Positions 26,549-34,890 of a stretch of DNA of 64,000 bases are shown one piece after another. The DNA comes from Methylobacter sp015476545. Its GTDB lineage: Bacteria > Pseudomonadota > Gammaproteobacteria > Methylococcales > Methylomonadaceae. The stretch's first letter is position 1. The number at the start of each line of letters is the position of its first letter. The stretch covers positions 2,108,001 through 2,172,000 of the forward strand of contig NZ_CP197401.1 of assembly GCF_052162025.1 (NCBI RefSeq), in the 5' to 3' direction. The notes beneath the pieces are model-generated. The model ran no database searches. It had not been told where the DNA came from and worked only from the letters and a program-made list of their open reading frames with translations. The position numbers and the translations under genes were made by a program.

Positions 26549-28693
26549 ATGGTTATGACAGGCAAAACAGATCCCCTTTATCTGCTTCTGATCAGCGTTC
26601 ACGGCCTGATTCGCGGCCACGATCTTGAACTGGGCCGTGATGCCGATACCGGCGGCCAGACCAAATATGTCGTCGATTTGACCCGGGCGCTGGCGCTACG
26701 CGACGATGTAGAGCGCGTCGATCTGGTAACCCGGCAGATCATCGATGCCAATATCAGCGCCGACTACGGCGAACCGGTTGAGCGGCTTCAGGATAAGGCC
26801 CGCATCATCCGTATCGCCGCCGGTCCGGACGGCTATTTTCGTAAAGAGGAACTTTGGGATTATCTGGATATATTCGCAGACAATCTGCTGCACTGGCTGC
26901 ACCAGCAGCCGCGCATGCCCGATGTACTGCACAGCCACTATGCCGATGCGGGCTACGTGGCCATGCGTCTGGCTCATCTGACCGGCATTCCGCTGATTCA
27001 TACCGGGCATTCCCTGGGACGCGACAAACGCGGCCGGCTGCTGGCGACGGGATTGCTCAATGAGTCCATTGAACAACGTTACCATTTATCCCGGCGCATC
27101 AATGTCGAGGAAGATGTTCTGGCCAATGCCGAATTGGTCATTACCAGCACGAACAACGAAATCGCCGAGCAGTACGAGCTTTACGACTATTACCATCCCG
27201 AGCGCATGGTGGTCATCCCGCCGGGCACTGATCTGGATCAGTTTCATGCGCCGGACGGTTCGGAGATAAACACAGCGATTCACAAGAGCCTGACGCGATT
27301 TTTGAAAGAACCTGAAAAGCCGATGATCCTGGCGCTATCGCGCCCGGATGTGCGCAAGAACATTGCGACTCTGATTGAAGCCTACGGCGAATGTCCGAAA
27401 TTGCAGCGATTGGCCAATCTGGTCATCGTGGCCGGCTGCCGCGACGATATCCGCGAAATGGATGAAGGCGCCCAGTCCGTGCTCACGGACATCCTGCTCC
27501 TGATCGACTGCTACGATCTGTACGGGCGCATTGCGCTCCCCAAACACCACAACCAGGAAGACGTTCCGGTTATCTACCGTCTGGCGGCTTTATCGAAAGG
27601 CGTGTTCGTCAATCCGGCGCTGACCGAACCGTTCGGCCTGACTCTGCTGGAAGCGGCGGCATGTAGTTTGCCGCTGGTCGCGACCGAAAACGGTGGCCCT
27701 GTCGATATTATCGGCAACTGCCATAACGGTCTGCTCATCGATCCGCTCGATAAACAGGCCTTGGCTGAAGCGCTTATGGCACTGCTCAAAGACCGGCAGC
27801 AGTGGCGGACATTTTCAGAGAACGGCCTGACCAATGTCCGTAAATATTATTCCTGGCAGGCGCATGCCGAGAAGTACGTGAACAGCATCAGGCCCTTGCT
27901 CGGCCAGCAGATGCCGCTGCCCAAAGTCGCCCGCTCACGCAACTCCCTGCGCTATCAGGACCGGGCCATCTTCACCGATATCGATCAGAGTCTGCTCGGC
28001 AACCCGGAAGGCTTGCTGGAATTTGCCCGCTATATCCGCGACAAGCGTAGGCATGTCTTTTTCGGCATCGCAACCGGGCGACGGCTCGACTCGGCTCTTG
28101 CGGCGCTGAGGAAGCACCGTATCCCGACACCGGACGTATTGCTGACCAGCCTGGGCACGGAAATCTACTACGCGCCCCATATCACGGCCGATATGGCCTG
28201 GGCCCGGCACATCGATCACTATTGGAATCCGGGAGCTATCCGCAGGATCATGAGTGAAATGCCTGGCCTGACCTGGCAGCCCAAGAACGAGCAAAGCCGT
28301 TTCAAAATCTCGTTCTATTACAATGCGGACATTGCGCCGTCCCCGGACGAGATCAATGCGAGGCTGCGTCAGGAAGAACAGGTTGTCAATGCACGGCTCG
28401 CTTTCGGGCAATATTTCGATATCGTGCCGGTGCGCGCTTCCAAGGGGCTGGCATTGCGCTATTTCTCCCAGCAGTGGAACATTCCGCTGGGACGGATACT
28501 GGTCGCCGGCGGATCGGCCGCCGACGAGGACATGATGCGCGGCAATACGCTGGCCGTCGTCGTGGCCAACCGGCACCGCGAGGAACTTGCGCAACTGGAT
28601 GAACCGGAGCGTATTTATTTCGCACGGCAACCTCATGCGCTGGGCATTATCGAAGCGATCGAGCACTATGATTTTTTCAACAACAATGACTGA
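26549..28693 (+). CDS. sps: Sucrose-phosphate synthase
   Basis: Makes sucrose-6-phosphate from UDP/ADP-glucose and fructose-6-phosphate; 714 residues. The GT-B glycosyltransferase part (about 1-465) begins YLLLISVHGLIRGHDLELG and DTGGQTKYVVDLTRALA. It contains GHSLGRDKRGRLL, and the donor-site motif EPFGLTLLEAAACSLPLVAT. A HAD-type C-terminal domain starts at IFTDIDQSLLGN, as in bacterial SPS proteins with a phosphatase-like tail. First gene of the sucrose operon; spp overlaps its end by 8 bases. The start could be ATG 26549 or 26555; neither has a strong Shine-Dalgarno. In methanotrophs sucrose serves as a compatible solute or reserve. Confidence 0.95.
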   Translation: MVMTGKTDPLYLLLISVHGLIRGHDLELGRDADTGGQTKYVVDLTRALALRDDVERVDLVTRQIIDANISADYGEPVERLQDKARIIRIAAGPDGYFRKEELWDYLDIFADNLLHWLHQQPRMPDVLHSHYADAGYVAMRLAHLTGIPLIHTGHSLGRDKRGRLLATGLLNESIEQRYHLSRRINVEEDVLANAELVITSTNNEIAEQYELYDYYHPERMVVIPPGTDLDQFHAPDGSEINTAIHKSLTRFLKEPEKPMILALSRPDVRKNIATLIEAYGECPKLQRLANLVIVAGCRDDIREMDEGAQSVLTDILLLIDCYDLYGRIALPKHHNQEDVPVIYRLAALSKGVFVNPALTEPFGLTLLEAAACSLPLVATENGGPVDIIGNCHNGLLIDPLDKQALAEALMALLKDRQQWRTFSENGLTNVRKYYSWQAHAEKYVNSIRPLLGQQMPLPKVARSRNSLRYQDRAIFTDIDQSLLGNPEGLLEFARYIRDKRRHVFFGIATGRRLDSALAALRKHRIPTPDVLLTSLGTEIYYAPHITADMAWARHIDHYWNPGAIRRIMSEMPGLTWQPKNEQSRFKISFYYNADIAPSPDEINARLRQEEQVVNARLAFGQYFDIVPVRASKGLALRYFSQQWNIPLGRILVAGGSAADEDMMRGNTLAVVVANRHREELAQLDEPERIYFARQPHALGIIEAIEHYDFFNNND

Positions 28694-29534
28694 ACGGCTG
28701 TTAATCTGTACCGATCTTGACCGCACGTTGCTGCCGAACGGCAACGCGCCGGAATCGGCACCGGCCAGGGCGCTGTTCGCGGCCTTGGCCGCGCGCCCGG
28801 AAGTTCTGCTGGCTTATGTTTCAGGGCGGCACAAGGCGCTGGTGGAGCAGGCGATAGCCGAATACGAACTGCCGCGCCCCGACTTCGTCATCGGCGATGT
28901 CGGCACCAGCATTTATGCGATAACGGCCGAGGGCTGGCAGGAATGGCCGCAATGGATAGCAGCCATCGCGCCTGACTGGGCCGGCCGCGATCATGCCGAC
29001 ATGCGGCGGATGTTCGGGCATCTGGTTGATCTGAGGTTGCAGGAAAGCGCCAAGCAGAACCGCTTCAAGCTCAGTTATTATGTGCCGATAGAGGCCGATC
29101 TGTCCCGGTTGATGGCGGCCATGCGCGGCCTGTTAGGGGAGCAGGGCATCCGTGCCGACTTGATTTACAGCATTGATGAGGCCGGGCCTGTCGGATTGCT
29201 GGACGTGCTGCCGGCCAACGCCACCAAATTCCATGCCATCGAATTTTTGATGCAGGAGCTGGGGGTCGGTATCGAAAACACGGTATTTGCCGGCGACAGC
29301 GGCAATGATCTGCCTGTGCTGACCAGTCCGATCCAGTCGGTGCTGGTTGCCAACGCCAGCGCCGATGTGCGCAGGGAAGCCCAGGAGCTGGCGACGCTGC
29401 GCTCGACCGGCAGCGCGCTTTATCTCGCCAAAGGCGGTTTTATGGGTATGAACGGCAATTACAGCGCCGGTATTTTAGAAGGTGTCGCACATTATCTGCC
29501 GCACACGCAACAATGGATGAAAATTAATGACTAA
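28686..29534 (+). CDS. spp: Sucrose-phosphate phosphatase
   Basis: HAD-superfamily enzyme of 282 residues that releases sucrose from sucrose-6-phosphate. The first HAD motif is ICTDLDRTLLPNG near the N-terminus, followed by VSGRHKALVEQA, FVIGDVGTSIY, and the late motif VFAGDSGNDLPVL. The start is set at ATG 28686 (MTERLLICTD), which overlaps the sps stop by eight bases; the frame is open further upstream only inside sps. It overlaps fruK by eight bases as well. The tight overlaps show a translationally coupled operon. Confidence 0.95.
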   Translation: MTERLLICTDLDRTLLPNGNAPESAPARALFAALAARPEVLLAYVSGRHKALVEQAIAEYELPRPDFVIGDVGTSIYAITAEGWQEWPQWIAAIAPDWAGRDHADMRRMFGHLVDLRLQESAKQNRFKLSYYVPIEADLSRLMAAMRGLLGEQGIRADLIYSIDEAGPVGLLDVLPANATKFHAIEFLMQELGVGIENTVFAGDSGNDLPVLTSPIQSVLVANASADVRREAQELATLRSTGSALYLAKGGFMGMNGNYSAGILEGVAHYLPHTQQWMKIND

Positions 29535-30414
29535 TAAACCTATTACAGTGTTCGGCGAAGTGTTGTTTGATCATTTTCCCGACGGCAGCTGCGTGCTCGG
29601 CGGCGCACCGTTCAATGCGGCCTGGCATTTGCAGGCTTTCGCCCAGGCTCCGCGTTTTATCAGCCGCATCGGCCGGGACCCGTTAGGCGATGCCATTGAA
29701 GCGGCCATGCGGGCATGGGGCATGGCTGTGTCGGGCCTGCAACGCGATAGCGAACATCCCACCGGCTCGGTGCAAGTCATGATCGACGATGGCGAACCCC
29801 GTTACGCGATCCTGCCGGCACAAGCCTATGACTTCATTGCTGCCGATGAGCTGGCCGTGGAAATACACGATGGTTTGCTTTATCACGGCACGTTGGCGGT
29901 GCGGCATGAGGTGTCGAGACGGGCGCTGGCCGTATTAAAGGCCCGGCATCGCGGCAAGATTTTTCTGGATGTCAATCTGCGCGCGCCGTGGTGGAAAAAG
30001 GACGATGTGCGGCGGTTGCTTGACGATGCCGACTGGGTCAAGCTCAATCATCATGAGCTGGCTGCATTGCAGCCGCTATCAGGCGACATCAAAGCCGATA
30101 TGCGTGCGTTTCAGAGGGCTCATGACCTTGAGGGATTAGTTGTAACCTATGGCGATCAGGGCGCGCTGGCGGTCGATGCGGCGGGCAATCATGTCAATGT
30201 GGTGCCTGCGCCGGCTCTGCAGGTACTCGATACGGTCGGCGCCGGCGATGCCTTTGCTGCCGTTCTGCTGCTCGGCCTGAATATGGGCTGGAATATAAAA
30301 CTGACCATGGAGCGCGCGCAGTGTTTCGCTTCGGCGCTGGTCGGCCGGCGCGGCGCGACGGTTCAGGACATTGGCTTCTACCAGCCTTTTATAGAAGCCT
30401 GGGCACTCAATTAG
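29527..30414 (+). CDS. fruK: Fructokinase (PfkB family)
   Basis: Ribokinase-family sugar kinase of 295 residues. Visible signatures are the N-terminal sugar-binding GGAPFNAAWHLQAFA, the region RIGRDPLGD, and the C-terminal ATP/anion-hole motif LDTVGAGDAFAAVLL with the catalytic Asp. In the sps-spp-fruK-ams clusters of methanotrophs this gene phosphorylates fructose released from sucrose by amylosucrase. ATG 29527 overlaps the spp stop. The ams start follows 19 bases after its stop. Confidence 0.94.
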   Translation: MTNKPITVFGEVLFDHFPDGSCVLGGAPFNAAWHLQAFAQAPRFISRIGRDPLGDAIEAAMRAWGMAVSGLQRDSEHPTGSVQVMIDDGEPRYAILPAQAYDFIAADELAVEIHDGLLYHGTLAVRHEVSRRALAVLKARHRGKIFLDVNLRAPWWKKDDVRRLLDDADWVKLNHHELAALQPLSGDIKADMRAFQRAHDLEGLVVTYGDQGALAVDAAGNHVNVVPAPALQVLDTVGAGDAFAAVLLLGLNMGWNIKLTMERAQCFASALVGRRGATVQDIGFYQPFIEAWALN

Positions 30415-30433
30415 TAGCCTCAGAGAGAAAATT

Positions 30434-32395
30434 ATGTACGAACAAATCTCCCATTCATTGCTGAATGAAATTCTGGATGAGCTGCAGCCGAATGCATACG
30501 AACGGCGACGGGATTTGCAGCATTTTTATACGCGGCTGGGGGCGAATTTCTATGCCATCCATAATCTTTTCGAGCGCCTCTACGGGCAGCGAGATGATTT
30601 TGAACTTCAGATGCAGCGTCTGGTTGAAACGCTGGTGCGGAAGTACATGCATAGGCCAAGGGAATTGAAGGACCTTGATATCGCCCGGGAAAAAGACCAC
30701 AACTGGTTTTTAAGCCAGAAGTGGGTCGGCATGGCGCTCTACAGTGCGGGCTTTGCCGGCAATTTACGGAATATGGCGGCTAAAACGCCTTATTTTCAAG
30801 AGCTGGGCATTAATCTTGTGCACATCATGCCGATACTGAAATGCCCGGTCGGCAAAAGCGATGGCGGCTACGCGGTCAGCAATTTCCGTGAAATTGACGA
30901 GCGGATCGGCACGCTGGAAGACTTGCAGACAATCGCTGATGAGTTCGGCAAGCGCGACATCCTGCTGGTGCTGGACGTGGTCGTCAATCATACTTCCGAT
31001 GAGCACGAATGGGCGCAGAAGGCTATCGCCGGCGATAAAAAATATCAGGATTACTATTACATTTTTGATAACCGCGAAATTCCCGACATGTACGAGCAAA
31101 GCATGCCGGAGATTTTTCCGGAATCCAGTCCGGGCAATTTCACCTGGAACGAGACCATGCAAAAATGGGTCATGACGGTTTTCCATAATTATCAATGGGA
31201 CCTGAATTACAGCAATCCCGCCGTATTCATCGAGATGATCGATGTCATCCTGTTCTGGATCAACCAGGGCGCCGATATCATAAGGCTCGATGCGGTGGCG
31301 TTTTTATGGAAGAAGATAGGCACCACTTGCCAGAATGAACGCGAAGCCCATTTGCTGCTGCAATTGATGAAAGACTGCTGTCAGGTCGTGGCGCCGGGCG
31401 CGCTGTTTATTGCCGAAGCCATCGTCGCGCCGGTGGAAATCATCAAATATTTCGGCGAAGACGCGATCATTGCCAAGGAATGCGAGATTGCCTATAACGC
31501 CACGTTCATGGCGCTGCTTTGGGACGCCATCGCCACCCAAAACTGCAAACTGCTGACTCAGGGCTTGAAGAGCCTGCCCGGCAAACTGGAGCGCGCCACC
31601 TGGCTGAACTATGTGCGCTGCCATGATGATATTGGCCTCGGTTATGATGACAACGACATTCGCGCCGCCGGTTACGATCCTTTCGCCCACCGGCAGTTTC
31701 TGATTGATTTCTATACGGGCAGTTATCCGGGGTCTTTCGCCAGCGGCGTGCCGTTCATGCGCAATGATAAAACCGGCGATGCGCGTATCTCAGGCTCTCT
31801 GGCCTCGCTGGCCGGCCTTGAAAAAGCGGCCCAATCCGGCAATGAACAGGAGATTAGGATCGCTATCGATAAAATCCTGCTGCTGCATAACCTGATCATG
31901 GCCTTCGGCGGCATCCCATTGCTGTATTACGGCGACGAGATCGGCACCTTCAATGATTACAGCTACCGCGATGATCATGATAAATTAGGCGACAGCCGCT
32001 GGATACACAGGCCGACAATTGACTGGCAACGTGTTGAACTGCGCAAGAAGCAGGGCACGATAGAGTACACGCTGTTCACCGCGTTAAAGAAGATGATCGC
32101 GATACGCAAGGAAACGACAGCCTTTGCCGATTTCAACAATCGCCATCTGATCGATACGAATAACGAGCATCTGTTTGCCTTCATGCGTTTCGATCACAAC
32201 CGCTCCTCGAAAAGCGTTCTGGTGGTGAGCAATTTCAGCGCCGAACCGCAGGCTCTCGATTTGCAAACCCTGGCTCATGAGGGGTTCGGTACTTCCGGCC
32301 AGTTAATCGATCTATATTCGGGCCAGCAGCCTGTTATAGAGGAGGGCAGGCTGCCCATCCAGCCTTTCCACTTTTATTGGCTGAGTGAATATTAA
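30434..32395 (+). CDS. ams: Amylosucrase (GH13)
   Basis: Transfers glucose from sucrose to an alpha-glucan and releases fructose; 653 residues, the typical length. The catalytic triad is clear: nucleophile D286 in IIRLDAVAFLWKK, acid/base E328 in LFIAEAIV, and transition-state Asp398 in RCHDDIGL. The first two have the same numbering as the Neisseria polysaccharea enzyme. The N-terminal helical domain and QWDLNYSNP are also characteristic. Last gene of the sucrose operon, before a strong terminator. It can link sucrose to glycogen, with fructose recovered by fruK. Confidence 0.97.
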   Translation: MYEQISHSLLNEILDELQPNAYERRRDLQHFYTRLGANFYAIHNLFERLYGQRDDFELQMQRLVETLVRKYMHRPRELKDLDIAREKDHNWFLSQKWVGMALYSAGFAGNLRNMAAKTPYFQELGINLVHIMPILKCPVGKSDGGYAVSNFREIDERIGTLEDLQTIADEFGKRDILLVLDVVVNHTSDEHEWAQKAIAGDKKYQDYYYIFDNREIPDMYEQSMPEIFPESSPGNFTWNETMQKWVMTVFHNYQWDLNYSNPAVFIEMIDVILFWINQGADIIRLDAVAFLWKKIGTTCQNEREAHLLLQLMKDCCQVVAPGALFIAEAIVAPVEIIKYFGEDAIIAKECEIAYNATFMALLWDAIATQNCKLLTQGLKSLPGKLERATWLNYVRCHDDIGLGYDDNDIRAAGYDPFAHRQFLIDFYTGSYPGSFASGVPFMRNDKTGDARISGSLASLAGLEKAAQSGNEQEIRIAIDKILLLHNLIMAFGGIPLLYYGDEIGTFNDYSYRDDHDKLGDSRWIHRPTIDWQRVELRKKQGTIEYTLFTALKKMIAIRKETTAFADFNNRHLIDTNNEHLFAFMRFDHNRSSKSVLVVSNFSAEPQALDLQTLAHEGFGTSGQLIDLYSGQQPVIEEGRLPIQPFHFYWLSEY

Positions 32396-32406
32396 TTCCG
32401 GATAGT

Positions 32407-32449
32407 AAATTAAGTTACCTCCGGCCATGCCGAAGGTAACTTAATTTTA
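32407..32449. terminator. Strong bidirectional terminator after the sucrose operon
   Basis: AAATTAAGTTACCT (32407-32420) is exactly complemented by AGGTAACTTAATTT (32434-32447), with an inner GGC-CAT-GCC hairpin. T-rich tracts are present on both strands. It separates the convergent ams and DapB-like genes. Confidence 0.85.
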
Positions 32450-32450
32450 T

Positions 32451-33230
32451 TCAAATTGTCGCCCTGGAAATGCCGGACTTCGGCAATTCATTGTGGCTGG
32501 TGGCTCGTAACAGCAGGTCTTCGAAGGTATAAAAGCCGATATCGCAGCTTGCCAGTTGGGATAAAGCGAAAGCTGCGCCGGTACCGAATGCTTCGCGTCT
32601 GATTGATGAATGGATTAATCGAACGGTTTGGTGGGGGAAACCGAAAATGACTTCATGCTCGCCGATAATTCCGCCGAGCCGCAATGAGGTGACTTGATCA
32701 TCTTCCACGCCTAATTTTTCCGCAATCTTAAGTGCCGTGCCTGAAACTTCAGGTTTTTCCTTAAAGTGTTGCTCAAGGATTTCCACGTCGGCGAAAGGTG
32801 CGACCTTGCGTAGCAGATTGGCTGCCGTCATGAGGAAATTGATCCCCAGCGTAATGTTGGGCGAGCACATCACCCGTGTATATTCTCCAAGATTACGAAT
32901 ATAAGCCAGATCGCTTTTCGAATAAGCAGAAATCGCGCTGACCAGCATTATTCTGCGTTTGCGTACTATTTCTCCATACGAATGTACTGTTTCTGGCAAG
33001 GAAAAATCCACGACTGCATCAACCGGATGCCGATTAAACAGCTCCTCGAACGGTTGCTGTTCAATGCTGATGATAGGGACGGCGGTGTCTGGGTGTGTTT
33101 GAGCGACGCCGCTGGCCGTGCGGCGAGCAATCCAGCGCAGTTCGAAGCGAGGGTCGGTGCTGAATATGTTGGCTACGGCTCTGCCGGTCTTGCCGTAACC
33201 AATGAGACCAATACGTGTTTTTGGGGACAC
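32451..33230 (-). CDS. DapB-like dihydrodipicolinate reductase family protein
   Basis: NAD(P)-dependent oxidoreductase of 259 residues. The Rossmann start is RIGLIGYGKTGRAVANIF, VVDFSLPETV matches the DapB family, and SPNITLGINFLMTAANLL precedes the active site. That site reads EQHFKEKPEVSGTALKIAEKL: the equivalents of E. coli His159 and Lys163 and the SGTA loop are kept. The second His of the HH pair is Phe, and the usual D-A-P before SGTA is P-E-V. It may be a divergent DapB or a paralogue with another substrate. It is not next to carAB or dnaJ, common DapB neighbours. Confidence 0.8.
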   Translation of the reverse strand: MSPKTRIGLIGYGKTGRAVANIFSTDPRFELRWIARRTASGVAQTHPDTAVPIISIEQQPFEELFNRHPVDAVVDFSLPETVHSYGEIVRKRRIMLVSAISAYSKSDLAYIRNLGEYTRVMCSPNITLGINFLMTAANLLRKVAPFADVEILEQHFKEKPEVSGTALKIAEKLGVEDDQVTSLRLGGIIGEHEVIFGFPHQTVRLIHSSIRREAFGTGAAFALSQLASCDIGFYTFEDLLLRATSHNELPKSGISRATI

Positions 33231-33537
33231 GAAAAACCTCCTTAATGTGTATTAAAGAACAGAATGATGCGCAGCCCGACAAAGGCGGCGTATTTGTGGA
33301 CAATTTCTACTGTGTGGATTTATACCTGTGGTTGTTTATCACAAAGGAATCATAGCAAAATAGCCGTTCATAGACCAACCTTGCCGCGCGCACTGAATGT
33401 CTGCATGGGGCAGGTAAAAACCGGCAAACCCATGACCTGTCTAGCTTGAAGGTACCGGTCCACATTAATATGAAAAGGCGGCTTCGAGGCTGTGAAAGTG
33501 TTTCAGATCAGCCGGTTGATTTTCCTGCAGGAAAGTA
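33231..33537. other. Intergenic region
   Basis: About 300 bases between two minus-strand genes. It carries the leader of the DapB-like gene, whose start ATG 33230 follows a purine-rich AGGAGG-like stretch. A 14-bp palindrome TTTCCTGCAGGAAA lies at 33521-33534, just past the response-regulator stop. No gene is seen. Confidence 0.4.
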
Positions 33538-34890
33538 TTATCCCAGCTTGCGGTACAGAGTGCTGCGGTCCAGGCCAAGTATTCGGGCGGCTTGAATTTT
33601 ATTGCCGCCGGTTGCTTCCAGAACATGGCGAATATAGGCCTGCTGAACGTCTTCGACTGTCCATCCCTGCATCATTGCCAGTTCCAGAAAATTCTTGTCG
33701 TTGAAAGGAATTTTCGAGGCTTGCGCCAGATCTTCAATAAAAAGCGTGTCATGTTCGGCAAGTACGATAGCCCGCTCCAAAGTGTTGGCAAGTTCACGGA
33801 CATTGCCCGGCCAATGGTAGGCTTGTATCCAACGCAGCACTTCCGCCGAAATATTGACCGGCCCTTGTTTGCCGAGACGTTGGCAGATCGTGTCGATTAA
33901 TGTCTTGATCAACTCGTTAAGGTCTTCCTTGCGCTCTCGTAAAGGAGGTACTTCAAGGCTGATCACATTCAACCGGTGATAAAGGTCCAGACGGAACAGT
34001 TTGTCGTTGACGCGTTGTTCCAACGGCTGATGGGTTGCGGCGATCAGGCGAACATTGACTTGCTCTTCTTTGGTATCGCCGAGTGCGCGGATTTTTCCGG
34101 TTTCCAGCGCTTGCAGCAGCTTGGGCTGTATTTCCAAAGGCAGTTCAGCGATTTCATCGAGGAACAGGGTTCCGGAATTCGCTTGCAAAAACAGTCCCGG
34201 CCTGTCTTTGCTGGCGTCGGTAAAAGCGCCTTTGCGGACGCCGAACAATTCGCTTTCCACCAGACTGTGCGGCAATGCCGCGCAATTGACAGCGATAAAA
34301 GGCCCTTGACGGTTCGGGCTGTTGTCATGAATCCAGCGTGCCACTGCGCTTTTGCCGGTGCCGCTTTCGCCCGTTAAAAGCACCGTCGAATTCACTGCGG
34401 CAGCCCGTTTTGCCAGAGTGATCAATTGCCGCATGCAAGCGCTGCGGGTTACAAAAACACTTGTGTCGCTGTTTTTATCATCGGTATAGTCGATTTTTAC
34501 TGCGGTGCGCCTCATTTGCCGGTCTTCAAGCGCACGGGTTACCGCGGCGTACAGTTCTTCGATGCGGAACGGCTTGGTTAAAAAGTCGCAGGCGCCTGCA
34601 TGCATGCTTTGCATCGCCAGGTCAATGCTGCCGAAGGCGGTAATGAGTAATACCAGCTGTTCAGGCCGTTTACGGTGAATGGCCGTCATTAATTCGAGAC
34701 CGCGCATGCCGGGCATGACCACATCGGATATGACGAGATCGAACGGCTCTTTTTCTATGGCGCTGAGCGCCTCATCGGTTTGCGTGAATCCGACGGCTGA
34801 ATAGCCCTCATGCCGAAGCATGTCGAGCAGATAATCAACAATGCCGGGATCGTCGTCAATCACCAGCAGGCGAACGTTTTCTGAAGTCAT
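33538..34890 (-). CDS. NtrC-type sigma-54-dependent response regulator
   Basis: Transcription activator of 450 residues in three parts. The receiver domain (1-120) has phospho-acceptor D56 in LVISDVVMPG and the Lys of DFLTKPF. The AAA+ sigma-54 interaction domain (about 150-385) has Walker A TGESGTGKS, Walker B TLFLDEIAELP and the R-finger region HRLNVISLEVPPLRERKED. A Fis-type helix-turn-helix ends the protein (NKIQAARILGLDRSTLYRKL). The GAFTGA loop reads GAFTDA. It overlaps the kinase gene by four bases (34887-34890). A -24/-12 promoter match stands before the divergent RND operon, its likely target. Confidence 0.95.
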   Translation of the reverse strand: MTSENVRLLVIDDDPGIVDYLLDMLRHEGYSAVGFTQTDEALSAIEKEPFDLVISDVVMPGMRGLELMTAIHRKRPEQLVLLITAFGSIDLAMQSMHAGACDFLTKPFRIEELYAAVTRALEDRQMRRTAVKIDYTDDKNSDTSVFVTRSACMRQLITLAKRAAAVNSTVLLTGESGTGKSAVARWIHDNSPNRQGPFIAVNCAALPHSLVESELFGVRKGAFTDASKDRPGLFLQANSGTLFLDEIAELPLEIQPKLLQALETGKIRALGDTKEEQVNVRLIAATHQPLEQRVNDKLFRLDLYHRLNVISLEVPPLRERKEDLNELIKTLIDTICQRLGKQGPVNISAEVLRWIQAYHWPGNVRELANTLERAIVLAEHDTLFIEDLAQASKIPFNDKNFLELAMMQGWTVEDVQQAYIRHVLEATGGNKIQAARILGLDRSTLYRKLG

